From NCBI RefSeq assembly GCF_024220175.1, contig NZ_CP098502.1, forward strand, positions 1,240,001 through 1,304,000: DNA of 64,000 bases. The letters run 5' to 3'. The translations under genes were made by a program, and so were the position numbers. Position 1 is the stretch's first letter. Each line of letters begins with the position of its first letter. This stretch comes from Paraconexibacter antarcticus (GTDB lineage: Bacteria > Actinomycetota > Thermoleophilia > Solirubrobacterales > Solirubrobacteraceae). The notes under the pieces are model-generated. The model ran no database searches, had not been told where the DNA came from, and was given only the letters and a program-made list of their open reading frames with translations. Below, piece by piece: positions 56,421 through 64,000 of this stretch.

Positions 56421-57970
56421 CACCCCGCCGGCGGCCCGCACCACGTCTCCAGGGCCGCCGTCAGGCCGGAGGTGCTGCCGTCCTCCCCGACCCAGCCGAC
56501 GTGGCCGTCGGGGCGGACGAGGACGGCGGTGGGCGGCGCGACGGCGCCGAGGACGGGTAGCTCCCACAGGCCGTGGGAGGCCGCGGTGAGGACGCGGACG
56601 CGGCCGCTGAAGCCCGCGGCGTCGACCCCGCCCGGGGTCCCGAGATCGAGCACGAGGGGCCGGGCGTCGCGCAGCAGCTCGTAGACGCGGACCGGTCCGC
56701 GGTCGCGCGTCCCTCCGAGGTCGAGGTCGAGGTCACGGCCCAGGTCGAGGTCGCGGTCCGGCATGCGGCGCCCGAGGACGGGATGGCCGTCCCCGAGGTC
56801 GTAGTGGATGTCCAGGCCGGAGAACATCCCGCCGAGCGCGCGGCGCGGTCCGTCGAGGCCGACGACGTCGCCCAGGGTCTCACGCAGGGCCGCGATCCGG
56901 TCGTCCGGCCGCTGCAGCGCGGCCTGGGCCATCGTCAGCCGCAGCACGCGTGCGCCGACCGGGTGGCGTTCGGCGTGGTAGGTGTCCAGCAGCGCGTCCG
57001 GGGCGTCGCCGCGCGCCACGGCGGCGAGCTTCCAGCCGAGGTTCACCGCGTCCTGCACGCCGGTGTTCAGCCCCTGCCCGCCGGCCGGGGAGTGGATGTG
57101 CGCGGCGTCCCCGGCGAGGAGGACCCGGCCGCTCCGGTAGGCGTCCGCCTGGCGCGTGGCGTCGGAGAACCGCGAGATCCACGTCGGGCTGTGCGCGCCG
57201 TGGTCGGTGCCGTACACGCGGACGAGCGCCGCACGCAGCTCGTCGAGCCCGGGCTCGCCCGCGGGGCGGGGCTGTGCGTCGGTCACCATGACGCGGAACG
57301 GGCCCGCGTCCGCCCAGACGATCTCGCCGTCGCGGATCTCGTACTCCACGCGGCCGATGCTGTGGACCCCCGCCGCGTCGCGGCGGATGCCGAGCTCCGG
57401 GTCGCCGGTCAGCTCGACCTCGGCGATGAGCGCGCTCATCGCCGCGTCCCAGCCGGGGAAGCCGATGCCCGCGGCCTTGCGCACGACGCTGCGCCCGCCG
57501 TCGCAGCCGACGAGCCAGCCCGTGCGGAGGACGTCGCCGCCCACGAGCTCGACGTCGACCCCGCCGGCGTCCTGCGCGAGACCGATGACCTCGCGGCCCC
57601 GGTCGATCGGCACCCCGAGCTCGGCGACCCAGCCGGCGAGGATCCGCTCGATGTGGTTCTGCCACAGCCCGAGGCCGTAGCCGTGCCGCGTGGGGAAGTC
57701 GCTGATGTCGATCGGCGTCGGGCCGAACTGCGTCACCTGCGCGACCTGCCCCTCGTCGAGGAAGCGGTCGGCGACGCCCCGCTGGTCGAGCACCTCGATC
57801 GTCCGCGCGTGGAGGCCGCCCGCCCGTGACCCGGCGAGCTCCGGGTCCGGGCGCCGCTCGACGACGGCGACGTCCGTCCCCGCCAGCGCGAGCTCGGCCG
57901 CGAGCATCAGACCGGTCGGCCCGCCCCCGGCGATGACCACGGTGTGTCCCGGCGTTGTCGCTGCACCCAT
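56420..57970 (-). CDS. FAD-dependent aromatic monooxygenase
   Basis: The 516-residue protein is a class A flavin hydroxylase of the PHBH/PgaE/rifampicin-monooxygenase type. It has the FAD Rossmann motif VIAGGGPTGLMLAAE near 12-26, the DG motif VGCDGGRSVVRKAAG near 157-171, and GDAAHIHSPAGGQGLNTGVQDA near 285-306. A C-terminal thioredoxin-like region carries an odd Asp/Leu/Arg repeat (about 403-422). The substrate is unknown; polyketides, phenols and rifamycins are precedents. It has a GGAG ribosome site and diverges from phoD over 161 bp. Confidence 0.88.
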   Translation of the reverse strand: MGAATTPGHTVVIAGGGPTGLMLAAELALAGTDVAVVERRPDPELAGSRAGGLHARTIEVLDQRGVADRFLDEGQVAQVTQFGPTPIDISDFPTRHGYGLGLWQNHIERILAGWVAELGVPIDRGREVIGLAQDAGGVDVELVGGDVLRTGWLVGCDGGRSVVRKAAGIGFPGWDAAMSALIAEVELTGDPELGIRRDAAGVHSIGRVEYEIRDGEIVWADAGPFRVMVTDAQPRPAGEPGLDELRAALVRVYGTDHGAHSPTWISRFSDATRQADAYRSGRVLLAGDAAHIHSPAGGQGLNTGVQDAVNLGWKLAAVARGDAPDALLDTYHAERHPVGARVLRLTMAQAALQRPDDRIAALRETLGDVVGLDGPRRALGGMFSGLDIHYDLGDGHPVLGRRMPDRDLDLGRDLDLDLGGTRDRGPVRVYELLRDARPLVLDLGTPGGVDAAGFSGRVRVLTAASHGLWELPVLGAVAPPTAVLVRPDGHVGWVGEDGSTSGLTAALETWCGPPAG

Positions 57971-58027
57971 CTCGCTGCTCCGTTTCCTCGTTCCCGGCGA
58001 TCGAGCGGACGATCATGAGGCACGCCC

Positions 58028-58046
58028 GGGGCTTGAAACAAGCCCC
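58028..58046. promoter_or_regulatory. Palindrome in the monooxygenase/phoD divergent region
   Basis: GGGGCTTG-AAA-CAAGCCCC is a perfect 8-bp dyad, 58 bp from the monooxygenase start and 86 bp from the phoD start. Its A/T-bearing centre suits a protein operator for either gene. No regulator gene is adjacent. Confidence 0.5.
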
Positions 58047-58131
58047 CCTGCCGGGTTTAATCTGGAGGCGGAGAGGGGTGTTCACACGCGAGCCACGCCC
58101 GAACCGGCACGGGCGTGCCAGACTCGCGCGC

Positions 58132-59721
58132 ATGAGTGACCAGTCCCGCCGCGCGTTCCTCGCCGGCAGCGTCGCCGCCGCCGGCGGCGTCCTCCTCGGC
58201 GGGCCGGAGGCCCTCGCCCGTGGCTTTCGCGCCGCGCGCCCCGCGGTGCCCGCCGCGCGCGCGGGCGGCTTCTCGCTCGGCGTGATGAGCGGGTTCCCGT
58301 CGACGACCGGCGCGGTCCTGTGGACGCGGGTCGACGACCTGCCGCGCACGTCGACGATCACCCTCGAGGTCGCGACCGACAGGGGCTTCCGCAGGGTCGT
58401 GCAGCGCCGGCGCGTCCGGGCGTCCGCCGTCCGGGACTACACCGCGCGCAGCCAGGTGACGGGCCTGAGGCCGGGAGAGGAGTACTTCTACCGCTTCCAC
58501 ACGAGGACGACGGACTCGCCGGTCGGGCGCCTGCGCACGCTGCGGCCCGCCGACTCGGCCGAGCCGGTCCGCATCGGCGTCCTCTCCTGCCAGTCCTACG
58601 AGGCGGGGTACTACACGGCGATCGCCGGCCTCGCAGCCGAGCCGGACCTCGACCTCGTCCTGCACCTCGGCGACTACATCTACGAGCACCACTACTACGA
58701 CGGCCCGGCCGCCCGGAGGGACACGACCGGCCCGGGCCGCGACGGGGACGTCCAGACGCTCGACGAGTTCCGCGCGAAGTACCGCCTCTACAAGCGCGAC
58801 CCGAACCTCCAGGCGATGCACGCCGCCCACCCGTTCGTCCCGATCTGGGACGACCACGAGGTCGAGGACAACTACGCGGGGACGGGGCCCGACTCGATCA
58901 GCCGCAGCCCGGCCAAGACGGAGAACGACAACGCCTACCCGCGCCGCGTCTCCTTCGCCGAGCGGCGCCGGGCGGGCTACCTGTCGTACTTCGAGTACCA
59001 GCCGCGCGTCCGCCCGGCCGGCGACACGAGGATCTACGGGACGGTGCCGCTCGGCGCGGGCGCGACCGTCTTCCTCACCGACCAGCGCCAGTACCGCACG
59101 CCGCAGCCCTGCCACGACGCGATCGTCCAGCCCTGTGCCGACGACCACGCACCGGGCGCCACGATGCTCGGTGCGACGCAGAAGGCGTGGTTCAAGGACG
59201 CGCTCGCGCGCGACACCGCCACCTGGAAGCTGTGGGCGAGCGAGGTGATGCTCATGGGCTGGGACTCCGCCCCCGGGGTCCCGCTGAACCAGGACGGGTG
59301 GGACGGCTACGGCGCCGAGCGCGAGGAGATCCTCACGCACGTCAGGGACAGGGGCATCCGGAACCTCGCGGTCCTCACCGGCGACATCCACACCTACGTC
59401 GCCGGCACCCTCACGACGACGGGCCGCGTCGGCGGCACGCCGGTCGCGACCGAGTTCGTCGGCGGATCGGTGACGTCGCTCGGCCTCGAGTCGACCGCCG
59501 CCGCGCCGCTGACGCCGTTCAGCCAGGCGCTGCTCGCGACGAACCCGCACATCAGCTACCTCGACACCCGGCGCCGCGGCTACATGGTCGTCGAGGCGAC
59601 GAAGGCGCAGCTGTCGGTCCGCTTCCGGTCGCCCGCGTCGATCCTCGTCCCGGAGAGCCCCGTGAGCACGAGCGCGGCCTTCACGGTGGAGGCGGGCTCG
59701 ACGGCGGTCCACCGGGCCTAG
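58132..59721 (+). CDS. PhoD-family alkaline phosphatase/phosphodiesterase, Tat-exported
   Basis: The 529-residue protein has a Tat signal, SRRAFLAG at 5-12, followed by a hydrophobic Ala/Gly stretch. An N-terminal PhoD beta domain (about 45-140) with SGFPSTTGAVLWTRVD follows. The metallophosphatase core has SCQSYEAGY near 153, HLGDYIYEHHYY near 179, WDDHEVEDNY near 241 and TGDIHTYVAG near 416. These residues bind Ca and Fe in PhoD. It probably releases phosphate from phosphodiesters such as teichoic acids outside the cell. A C-A-G-A-C-T -10-like element ends 7 nt before the ATG. Confidence 0.92.
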   Translation: MSDQSRRAFLAGSVAAAGGVLLGGPEALARGFRAARPAVPAARAGGFSLGVMSGFPSTTGAVLWTRVDDLPRTSTITLEVATDRGFRRVVQRRRVRASAVRDYTARSQVTGLRPGEEYFYRFHTRTTDSPVGRLRTLRPADSAEPVRIGVLSCQSYEAGYYTAIAGLAAEPDLDLVLHLGDYIYEHHYYDGPAARRDTTGPGRDGDVQTLDEFRAKYRLYKRDPNLQAMHAAHPFVPIWDDHEVEDNYAGTGPDSISRSPAKTENDNAYPRRVSFAERRRAGYLSYFEYQPRVRPAGDTRIYGTVPLGAGATVFLTDQRQYRTPQPCHDAIVQPCADDHAPGATMLGATQKAWFKDALARDTATWKLWASEVMLMGWDSAPGVPLNQDGWDGYGAEREEILTHVRDRGIRNLAVLTGDIHTYVAGTLTTTGRVGGTPVATEFVGGSVTSLGLESTAAAPLTPFSQALLATNPHISYLDTRRRGYMVVEATKAQLSVRFRSPASILVPESPVSTSAAFTVEAGSTAVHRA

Positions 59722-59724
59722 GAG

Positions 59725-59730
59725 TACGCT
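59725..59730 (+). promoter_or_regulatory. -10-like hexamer of the small gene at 59737
   Basis: TACGCT ends 6 nt before the ATG, immediately after phoD. Confidence 0.5.
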
Positions 59731-59736
59731 CGTCGC

Positions 59737-60057
59737 ATGAGCGCTTCCTCCGTGGGCGATCTCGTGACGGTCGCCGGCGGCGGCCCCGAGCTCGACGGCA
59801 TCGTCTTCGACGTCCCCAGCCGGGAGAAGGTCGTCGTCGCGCTCGTCGACCCCGCCCGCGGGCCGGGCTTCCGCACCGTGCACCCGCGGGTGCTCACCGA
59901 GCGCGCGGAGGCCGGCCCCGACGACGCGGCCCTCGACCGGCTCATCCGCCGCACCCCGGTGCCGTCCGGGCGCCGGACGGGCAGCGACTCGGGGCCGGGC
60001 GGCGGCCGGTCCGCCGGCCACAGCCGCGGCGCCGCGCACCGCGCCACCGGGAAGTAG
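59737..60057 (+). CDS. Small protein of unknown function
   Basis: The 106-residue protein has a compact beta-like N-terminal half (about 5-52: VGDLVTVAGGGPELDGIVFDV, then KVVVALVDPARG), reminiscent of a small barrel, and a basic Gly/Ser/Arg tail from 70 on. I do not recognise the family. It follows phoD by 15 bp but has its own -10-like box. A nucleic-acid-binding role is conceivable from the basic tail, without proof. Confidence 0.65.
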   Translation: MSASSVGDLVTVAGGGPELDGIVFDVPSREKVVVALVDPARGPGFRTVHPRVLTERAEAGPDDAALDRLIRRTPVPSGRRTGSDSGPGGGRSAGHSRGAAHRATGK

Positions 60058-60084
60058 CGATCCGGCGGGCGCCGAGCCCGCCGC

Positions 60085-60483
60085 TCAGCGCCGCAGGGCG
60101 AGGAGGTCCACGCCGCCCGCGAGCACCTGCTGGATGCTGCGCAGCGTCGTGCGGCGTCGCTCGAGCTCGACCGGCGTGTAGCAGTGCACCTCGGCCGCGC
60201 CGCCCATCGCCGTCGCGTCCCACAGCGCCGTGGCCTGGTGGACACGCTCGAGCCAGGGCACGCCGTCGAAGAGCGGGCTTACGAGGACGAGCAGGTAGGC
60301 CGGCGCGTCCGGCCCCGGCAGGGTGCCGCCGACGCGGGTGCCGCCGAGGACCGCGCACTCCAGCGGCCAGCGGTCCTGGACGCGGCGCGCGTACCGCGCG
60401 AGCTCGCGGAGGTCCGGCTGGGTGGGCGCGACGCCGACCACCGGACGATGGTGGCACGGCGGCCCGGCGCCGTCCACCACCAT
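60085..60483 (-). CDS. Degenerate nucleotidyltransferase-like protein
   Basis: The 132-residue protein looks like a minimal nucleotidyltransferase (MNT) fold. CAVLGGTRVGG near 43-53 resembles the G-S-R-x-x-G start. PAYLLVLVSPLFDG near 61-74 occupies the strand that normally carries Asp-x-Asp, but the acidic pair is missing. EVHCYTPVELERRR near 97-110 is the usual third strand. Loss of the metal ligands suggests a non-catalytic role. It lies 18 bp after the M16 peptidase gene on the same strand. Confidence 0.6.
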   Translation of the reverse strand: MVVDGAGPPCHHRPVVGVAPTQPDLRELARYARRVQDRWPLECAVLGGTRVGGTLPGPDAPAYLLVLVSPLFDGVPWLERVHQATALWDATAMGGAAEVHCYTPVELERRRTTLRSIQQVLAGGVDLLALRR

Positions 60484-60501
60484 CGACGACCGGCGCGGAG
60501 G

Positions 60502-61758
60502 CTAGGCCGCGAACTCGTCGGCCGAGTGCGGGCCGACGCAGGCGATCGCGAGCGTCGTCGGGTCCACACGGCGCGCGATGTCGGCGACCGCGTCGAAGGT
60601 GACGGCGTCGAAGCGCTCGACGATCTGGTCGGGGTCGATGTCCTCGCCGAAGACGATCGCCTGGTTCGCGGCCGTCCGGGCGACGGCGTTCGTGTTCTCG
60701 AAGGCGAGGACGCGGCGGCCCGCGGCGTACGCCCGCGCGCGCTCGACCTCCTCCTCCCGCGGCCCGTCGGCGTGGAGCTCGGCGACGATCTCCTTCATCC
60801 GCGTGAAGGCCTCGGCGCACTTGCCGGACTCCAGGCCTGCGCCGAGCTGCAGGATCGGGACGTCGGCGAACGCGTGGTCGACCGAGTAGACGGAGTAGCA
60901 GAGGCCGCGCTGCTCGCGGATCTCGTCGAAGAGGCGCGAGCCCATCGAGCCGCCGAGGAGCGTCGAGTAGATCGTGAGCGCCGCCCGCTGCTTGACGTCC
61001 GTCACGTCGACGTCGGGGCGGTAGATCATCCGCAGGTGCGACTGGTTCGAGTCGCGCTCGGTGACGAGGACCTGCGGGGTGAAGGCGGGCGCGGGCTCGA
61101 ACGGGCCGGGCGCGTCGAGGGTCGGGAAGCGCTCGAGCAGCTCGTTCGTCGCCGCGCCGTCCTCGAGGTGGGAGACGTTGCCCACGATGAACGCGCCGCC
61201 GCGGCTGCCCGCCCACTGACGCTCCCGGAAGGCGATGATCCCGTCGCGGCTGAAGGTCTTCAGGTGCTCCTCGGGCCCGAGGACGGTCCGCCCGAGCGGG
61301 TGGTCGCCGAAGGCGGCCTTGTCGATGAGCTCCTCGGCGACGGCCGACGGCTGGTCGGCGTAGCGGGCGATCTCCTGGATGACGACGCCGCGCTCCTTGT
61401 CGAGCTCCTCCTGGTCGAGCAGCGGCCGGCCGACGAAGTCCGTGAGCAGGTCGAGCGCCTCCATCGTCGCCTCGGCGCGGACCGTGATGTGGAACGCGAC
61501 GAGGTCGTGGGACGTGTACGCGTTGAGCGAGCCGCCCATCCGCTCGGCCGTCTCGTTGACCTTGCGGTAGTCGTCGTACTTCTCGCCGCCCTTGAAGACG
61601 AGGTGCTCGAGGAAGTGCGCCATCCCGTTCTCCTCGGGACGTTCGGTCCGGGCGCCGGCGTCGAACGCGACGAGGATCGTCGTGGCGCGTGTGCCCTCCA
61701 GGGCCATGCGATGCAGCGGCAGGCCGTTGGCCAGGATCTCGGTCCGGATGGAGGGCAT
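60502..61758 (-). CDS. M16-family zinc peptidase
   Basis: The 418-residue protein is a processing-peptidase-like M16B enzyme. The inverted zinc motif HFLEH is at 48-52, with the distal Glu in ERGVVIQEI near 121-129. The second half has GSMGSRLFDEIREQRGLCYSV near 269-289 with the Arg/Tyr pair typical of substrate binding. Bacterial homologues degrade peptides and are often near pnp, which is not seen here. The ATG at 61758 has TAGACT 6 nt upstream. It diverges from ftsE over 90 bp. Confidence 0.92.
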   Translation of the reverse strand: MPSIRTEILANGLPLHRMALEGTRATTILVAFDAGARTERPEENGMAHFLEHLVFKGGEKYDDYRKVNETAERMGGSLNAYTSHDLVAFHITVRAEATMEALDLLTDFVGRPLLDQEELDKERGVVIQEIARYADQPSAVAEELIDKAAFGDHPLGRTVLGPEEHLKTFSRDGIIAFRERQWAGSRGGAFIVGNVSHLEDGAATNELLERFPTLDAPGPFEPAPAFTPQVLVTERDSNQSHLRMIYRPDVDVTDVKQRAALTIYSTLLGGSMGSRLFDEIREQRGLCYSVYSVDHAFADVPILQLGAGLESGKCAEAFTRMKEIVAELHADGPREEEVERARAYAAGRRVLAFENTNAVARTAANQAIVFGEDIDPDQIVERFDAVTFDAVADIARRVDPTTLAIACVGPHSADEFAA

Positions 61759-61764
61759 CCGGGC

Positions 61765-61770
61765 AGTCTA
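61765..61770 (-). promoter_or_regulatory. -10-like hexamer of the M16 peptidase gene
   Basis: Minus-strand TAGACT ends 6 nt before the ATG at 61758. Confidence 0.5.
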
Positions 61771-61833
61771 CGAACCCCGCTGCAAGGGCCGTTGCACGGG
61801 CGCGGACGTGCAGGGAAAACGCCATGCGGTGGC

Positions 61834-61839
61834 TAACCT
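61834..61839 (+). promoter_or_regulatory. -10-like hexamer of ftsE
   Basis: TAACCT ends 9 nt before the ATG at 61849. An in-frame GTG at 61843 would be only 3 nt from the box and probably upstream of the transcript start. Confidence 0.5.
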
Positions 61840-61848
61840 CGGGTGACG

Positions 61849-62703
61849 ATGGCCATCTCCGAGAGGCATGCCCGCAACCTGGATCGCACCCGGGCGCGGC
61901 CAGATCAGCAGGTCCCGAACGTCATCGAGTTCCGGGACGTCACCAAGCGCTTCGACTCGGGGGACACCGGGCTCGAGAACGCGACGTTCTCGATCCAGCG
62001 GGGCGAGTTCGTCTTCCTCGTCGGCCACACCGGCTCGGGCAAGTCGACGATCATGCGGCTGCTCATCAAGGAGCACGAGCCGACGAGCGGGACGATCCGC
62101 GTCGCCGGCCACGACCTCTCCGCGCTCGACCGCAAGAAGGTCCCGTACTACCGCCGCAACCTCGGGATCGTCTTCCAGGACTTCAAGCTCCTGCCGAACC
62201 GCACGGTGCACGACAACGTCGCGTACGCGCTGCAGGTGACGGGCGGCACCCGCAAGGACATCCGCGCGAAGGTGCCGGACATCCTCCGCCTCACGGGCCT
62301 GTCGACGAAGCTCCACAACTTCCCCGACCAGCTGTCGGGCGGCGAGCAGCAGCGCGTCGCCGTGGCGCGCGCGTTCGTGAACCACCCGCCGCTGCTCATC
62401 GCCGACGAGCCGACCGGCAACCTCGACCCCGAGACGTCCATCGGGATCATGCAGCTGCTCTACCGCATCAACCGCACCGGCACGACCGTGCTCGTCGCGA
62501 CGCACGACCACGCGATGGTCGACCGGATGCGCCGCCGCGTTATCGAGCTGTCCGGCGGCAAGGTCATCCGCGACGAGCTCACCGGCGCCTACCGCGAGGG
62601 CGAGGTCTCGACCGGCGAGTTCGGCGCGCTCATGCGCGGCGAGCCGGCGCCCGCCCCCCGCCGCCTGCCCGACCCGGGCGACCTCTTCGACGACGCCTTC
62701 TAG
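61849..62703 (+). CDS. ftsE: Cell division ATP-binding protein FtsE
   Basis: FtsE with FtsX controls peptidoglycan hydrolases at the septum. The 284-residue ABC ATPase has GHTGSGKST near 59-67, the Q-loop [13 protein letters not shown] near 109, [14 protein letters not shown] near 163, [14 protein letters not shown] near 184 and the switch His in [11 protein letters not shown] near 218. It is about 55 residues longer than usual because of a basic N-terminal leader of about 25 residues and a Pro/Arg-rich tail. ftsX follows after 18 bp. Confidence 0.94.
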   Translation: MAISERHARNLDRTRARPDQQVPNVIEFRDVTKRFDSGDTGLENATFSIQRGEFVFLVGHTGSGKSTIMRLLIKEHEPTSGTIRVAGHDLSALDRKKVPYYRRNLGIVFQDFKLLPNRTVHDNVAYALQVTGGTRKDIRAKVPDILRLTGLSTKLHNFPDQLSGGEQQRVAVARAFVNHPPLLIADEPTGNLDPETSIGIMQLLYRINRTGTTVLVATHDHAMVDRMRRRVIELSGGKVIRDELTGAYREGEVSTGEFGALMRGEPAPAPRRLPDPGDLFDDAF

Positions 62704-62721
62704 GCCGGAGCCCCACCCGTC

Positions 62722-63618
62722 ATGCGCTTTTCCTTCTTCCTCAAAGAGGCGATGCGGTCCGTGAACCGCAACGCCATCCCGAGCTTCGCCGCCGTCGCCT
62801 CGGTCGTCGTGACCGTGCTCGTCCTCGGGGTGTTCATCCCCGTCGTGCAGGCGACGACCGGTGCCGCGAACGAGGTCCGCGGCCGCGTCCTCGTCGACGT
62901 CTTCCTGAAGACCGACGCGACGAAGAGCGACGTCGCCCGCGTGAAGACCCTGCTGACCGACAAGACCGGCCACGTCGGGAAGGTCGTCTTCGTCTCCAAG
63001 GAGCAGGCCTACCAGCAGGAGAAGAAGCGCAACCCGGAGGCCTACCAGCTGCTCGGGTCCAACCCGCTGCCGGACACCTTCCGCGTCACGCCGGACAAGG
63101 CGGACAACGCGCTGAAGCTCCGCGACGAGCTCGCGCCCGTCTCCGCCTCGGGGTCGCGCAGCAACATCGATCCGGCGATCGAGAAGGTCGAGAACCGCAA
63201 GGACCAGACGGGCAAGATCCTCACGGCCACGCGCGTCGTGAAGCTCGCGATGTTCCTCCTGGCGAGCCTGCTCGTCATCGCGTCGATCCTGCTCATCTCG
63301 AACACGATCCGCCTGTCGCTCTTCTCGCGCCGCCGCGAGGTCGAGGTCATGAAGCTCGTCGGCGCGACCGACTGGTTCATCCGCTGGCCGTTCGTCATCG
63401 AGGGCGTCGTCCTCGGCGCGCTCGGCGGGGTGGTGGCGATCCTCCTGCTGCTCGTGGGCAAGATCGCCCTCATCGACCCGCTCGCGAGCGACTTCGCGCT
63501 CATCGCCGCGCCGGAGACGATCTCGTTCACGCTCCTCGTGTCGCTGCTCTTTGCGGCGAGCGTCGGCGTGTCCGGTCTCGGTGCGGGGCTCTCCCTGCGC
63601 CGCTTCCTGCGGGTCTGA
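62722..63618 (+). CDS. ftsX: Cell division permease-like protein FtsX
   Basis: FtsX is the membrane partner of FtsE. The 298-residue product has a helix near 23-43, an extracytoplasmic domain (about 45-165) that would contact a hydrolase, then helices near 173-193, 219-245 and 265-290. The FtsX core SLFSRRREVEVMKLVGATDWFIRWPFV lies between helices 2 and 3. Partner hydrolases such as RipC/CwlO types are not in view, but a CtpA-type protease follows. Confidence 0.94.
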   Translation: MRFSFFLKEAMRSVNRNAIPSFAAVASVVVTVLVLGVFIPVVQATTGAANEVRGRVLVDVFLKTDATKSDVARVKTLLTDKTGHVGKVVFVSKEQAYQQEKKRNPEAYQLLGSNPLPDTFRVTPDKADNALKLRDELAPVSASGSRSNIDPAIEKVENRKDQTGKILTATRVVKLAMFLLASLLVIASILLISNTIRLSLFSRRREVEVMKLVGATDWFIRWPFVIEGVVLGALGGVVAILLLLVGKIALIDPLASDFALIAAPETISFTLLVSLLFAASVGVSGLGAGLSLRRFLRV

Positions 63619-63658
63619 CCGCTAGCCTGGGGATTACGGCCTGGTGCCGTCTTCCCTC

Positions 63659-64000
63659 GTGAGCACCGTCCGCCGCCTCATCCCCACCGTCACGATCGTC
63701 CTCGCCGTCCTCGCGGTCGGCGTGTGGCTCGGCGGCCATCCGCAGTGGCTGCCGGACCCGGTCCGGCACGCCTTCGTCGACAAGAAGGCCGACGACGTCA
63801 CCGAGGCGATTCAGAAGATCCAGGACGTCTACTACCGGCCGATCGGTGATCGGCAGCTCACCGACTCCGCGATCAAGGGCATGATCGCCGGCCTGGACGA
63901 CCGCTTCTCGAACTACTTCACGCCGAAGGAGTACGCGTCCTTCCAGCAGGACCAGAACAGCAGCTTCTCCGGCATCGGCATGCTCGTCGCGCAGGACCCC
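63659..64000 (+). CDS. CtpA-type S41 carboxy-terminal processing protease (3' truncated)
   Basis: The frame is open to the right edge; 114 codons are visible. It starts with a membrane/signal segment (about 8-26), then a helical region IQKIQDVYYRPIGDRQLTDSAIKGMIAGLDDRFSNYFTP-like in content, where GLDDRFSNYF is the hallmark of S41 CtpA/CtpB N-terminal domains. It is cut before the PDZ domain. The GTG at 63659 is my choice; a GTG 5 codons upstream (63644) is also possible. The ftsEX-ctpA order is common in Gram-positive bacteria, often with a peptidoglycan hydrolase. Confidence 0.85.
   Translation, partial: MSTVRRLIPTVTIVLAVLAVGVWLGGHPQWLPDPVRHAFVDKKADDVTEAIQKIQDVYYRPIGDRQLTDSAIKGMIAGLDDRFSNYFTPKEYASFQQDQNSSFSGIGMLVAQDP

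Overview
The window is a chromosomal stretch of a very GC-rich bacterium, by eye well above 70% G+C with G or C at nearly every third codon position. Gene content and style (separate AtpF and AtpH, TetR and MerR regulators, tandem LytR-CpsA-Psr proteins, FtsEX, a ZTP riboswitch before glyA, GTG starts, four-base start/stop overlaps) fit an actinobacterium. A deep lineage such as Thermoleophilia/Solirubrobacterales is my guess and is not proven. I see no phage, IS, CRISPR, rRNA or tRNA. Both ends cut a gene.

Layout. 1-4161: nucleoside-type ABC transporter (ATPase, two permeases) and hypoxanthine phosphoribosyltransferase, a purine salvage unit. 4270-9001: ftsH, then folP-folB-thioesterase-folK. 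9069-11126: a GST-like protein divergent from rpmE, followed by a DUF1385 membrane protein. 11127-12836: a hairpin-rich spacer and an inserted metallo-beta-lactamase/TetR operon with its own promoter and operator. 12834-19096: prfA-prmC-tsaC-type gene, rpiB, riboswitch-glyA, a WecA/MraY-type transferase and a second GST. 19165-21838: TetR and thioesterase, divergent from cupin and a secreted clan GH-A-like protein. 21839-29480: complete F1Fo ATP synthase operon (atpI-like, atpBEFHAGDC) ending in a clear terminator.

29481-44396: M20 peptidase, two tandem LCP proteins, UDP-glucose dehydrogenase, a mannose-1-P guanylyltransferase-type enzyme and a phosphoglucose/phosphomannose isomerase form an envelope polysaccharide block. 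Then come MerR, two S-adenosylhomocysteine hydrolase homologues, a eukaryotic-type UGPase, CtaG and ComF. 44494-53472: hpf, secA, a GAF membrane protein, a histone-deacetylase-family protein, a coiled-coil protein, prfB and an Orn/Lys/Arg-type decarboxylase. 53528-64000: quinone reductase, nadC-nadA, an FAD monooxygenase divergent from a Tat-exported PhoD phosphatase, two small proteins, an M16 peptidase, ftsE-ftsX and the start of a CtpA-type S41 protease.

Most striking signals. (1) About 25 transcription-unit heads carry a TANNNT hexamer ending 6-13 nt before the start codon, which implies leaderless or nearly leaderless mRNAs. (2) A ZTP (pfl) riboswitch precedes glyA, with an apparent RBS-sequestering segment. 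(3) The metallo-beta-lactamase/TetR operon has a consensus promoter whose spacer holds interlocking palindromes. (4) A second AhcY-like protein has all three catalytic-segment residues (Lys, Asp, Asn) changed. (5) Long composite hairpins of unrelated sequence sit in several spacers. (6) The ATP synthase c subunit has its ion-binding Glu inside a C-E-A-C motif. Nothing here proves a wholly new system; these are the best leads.
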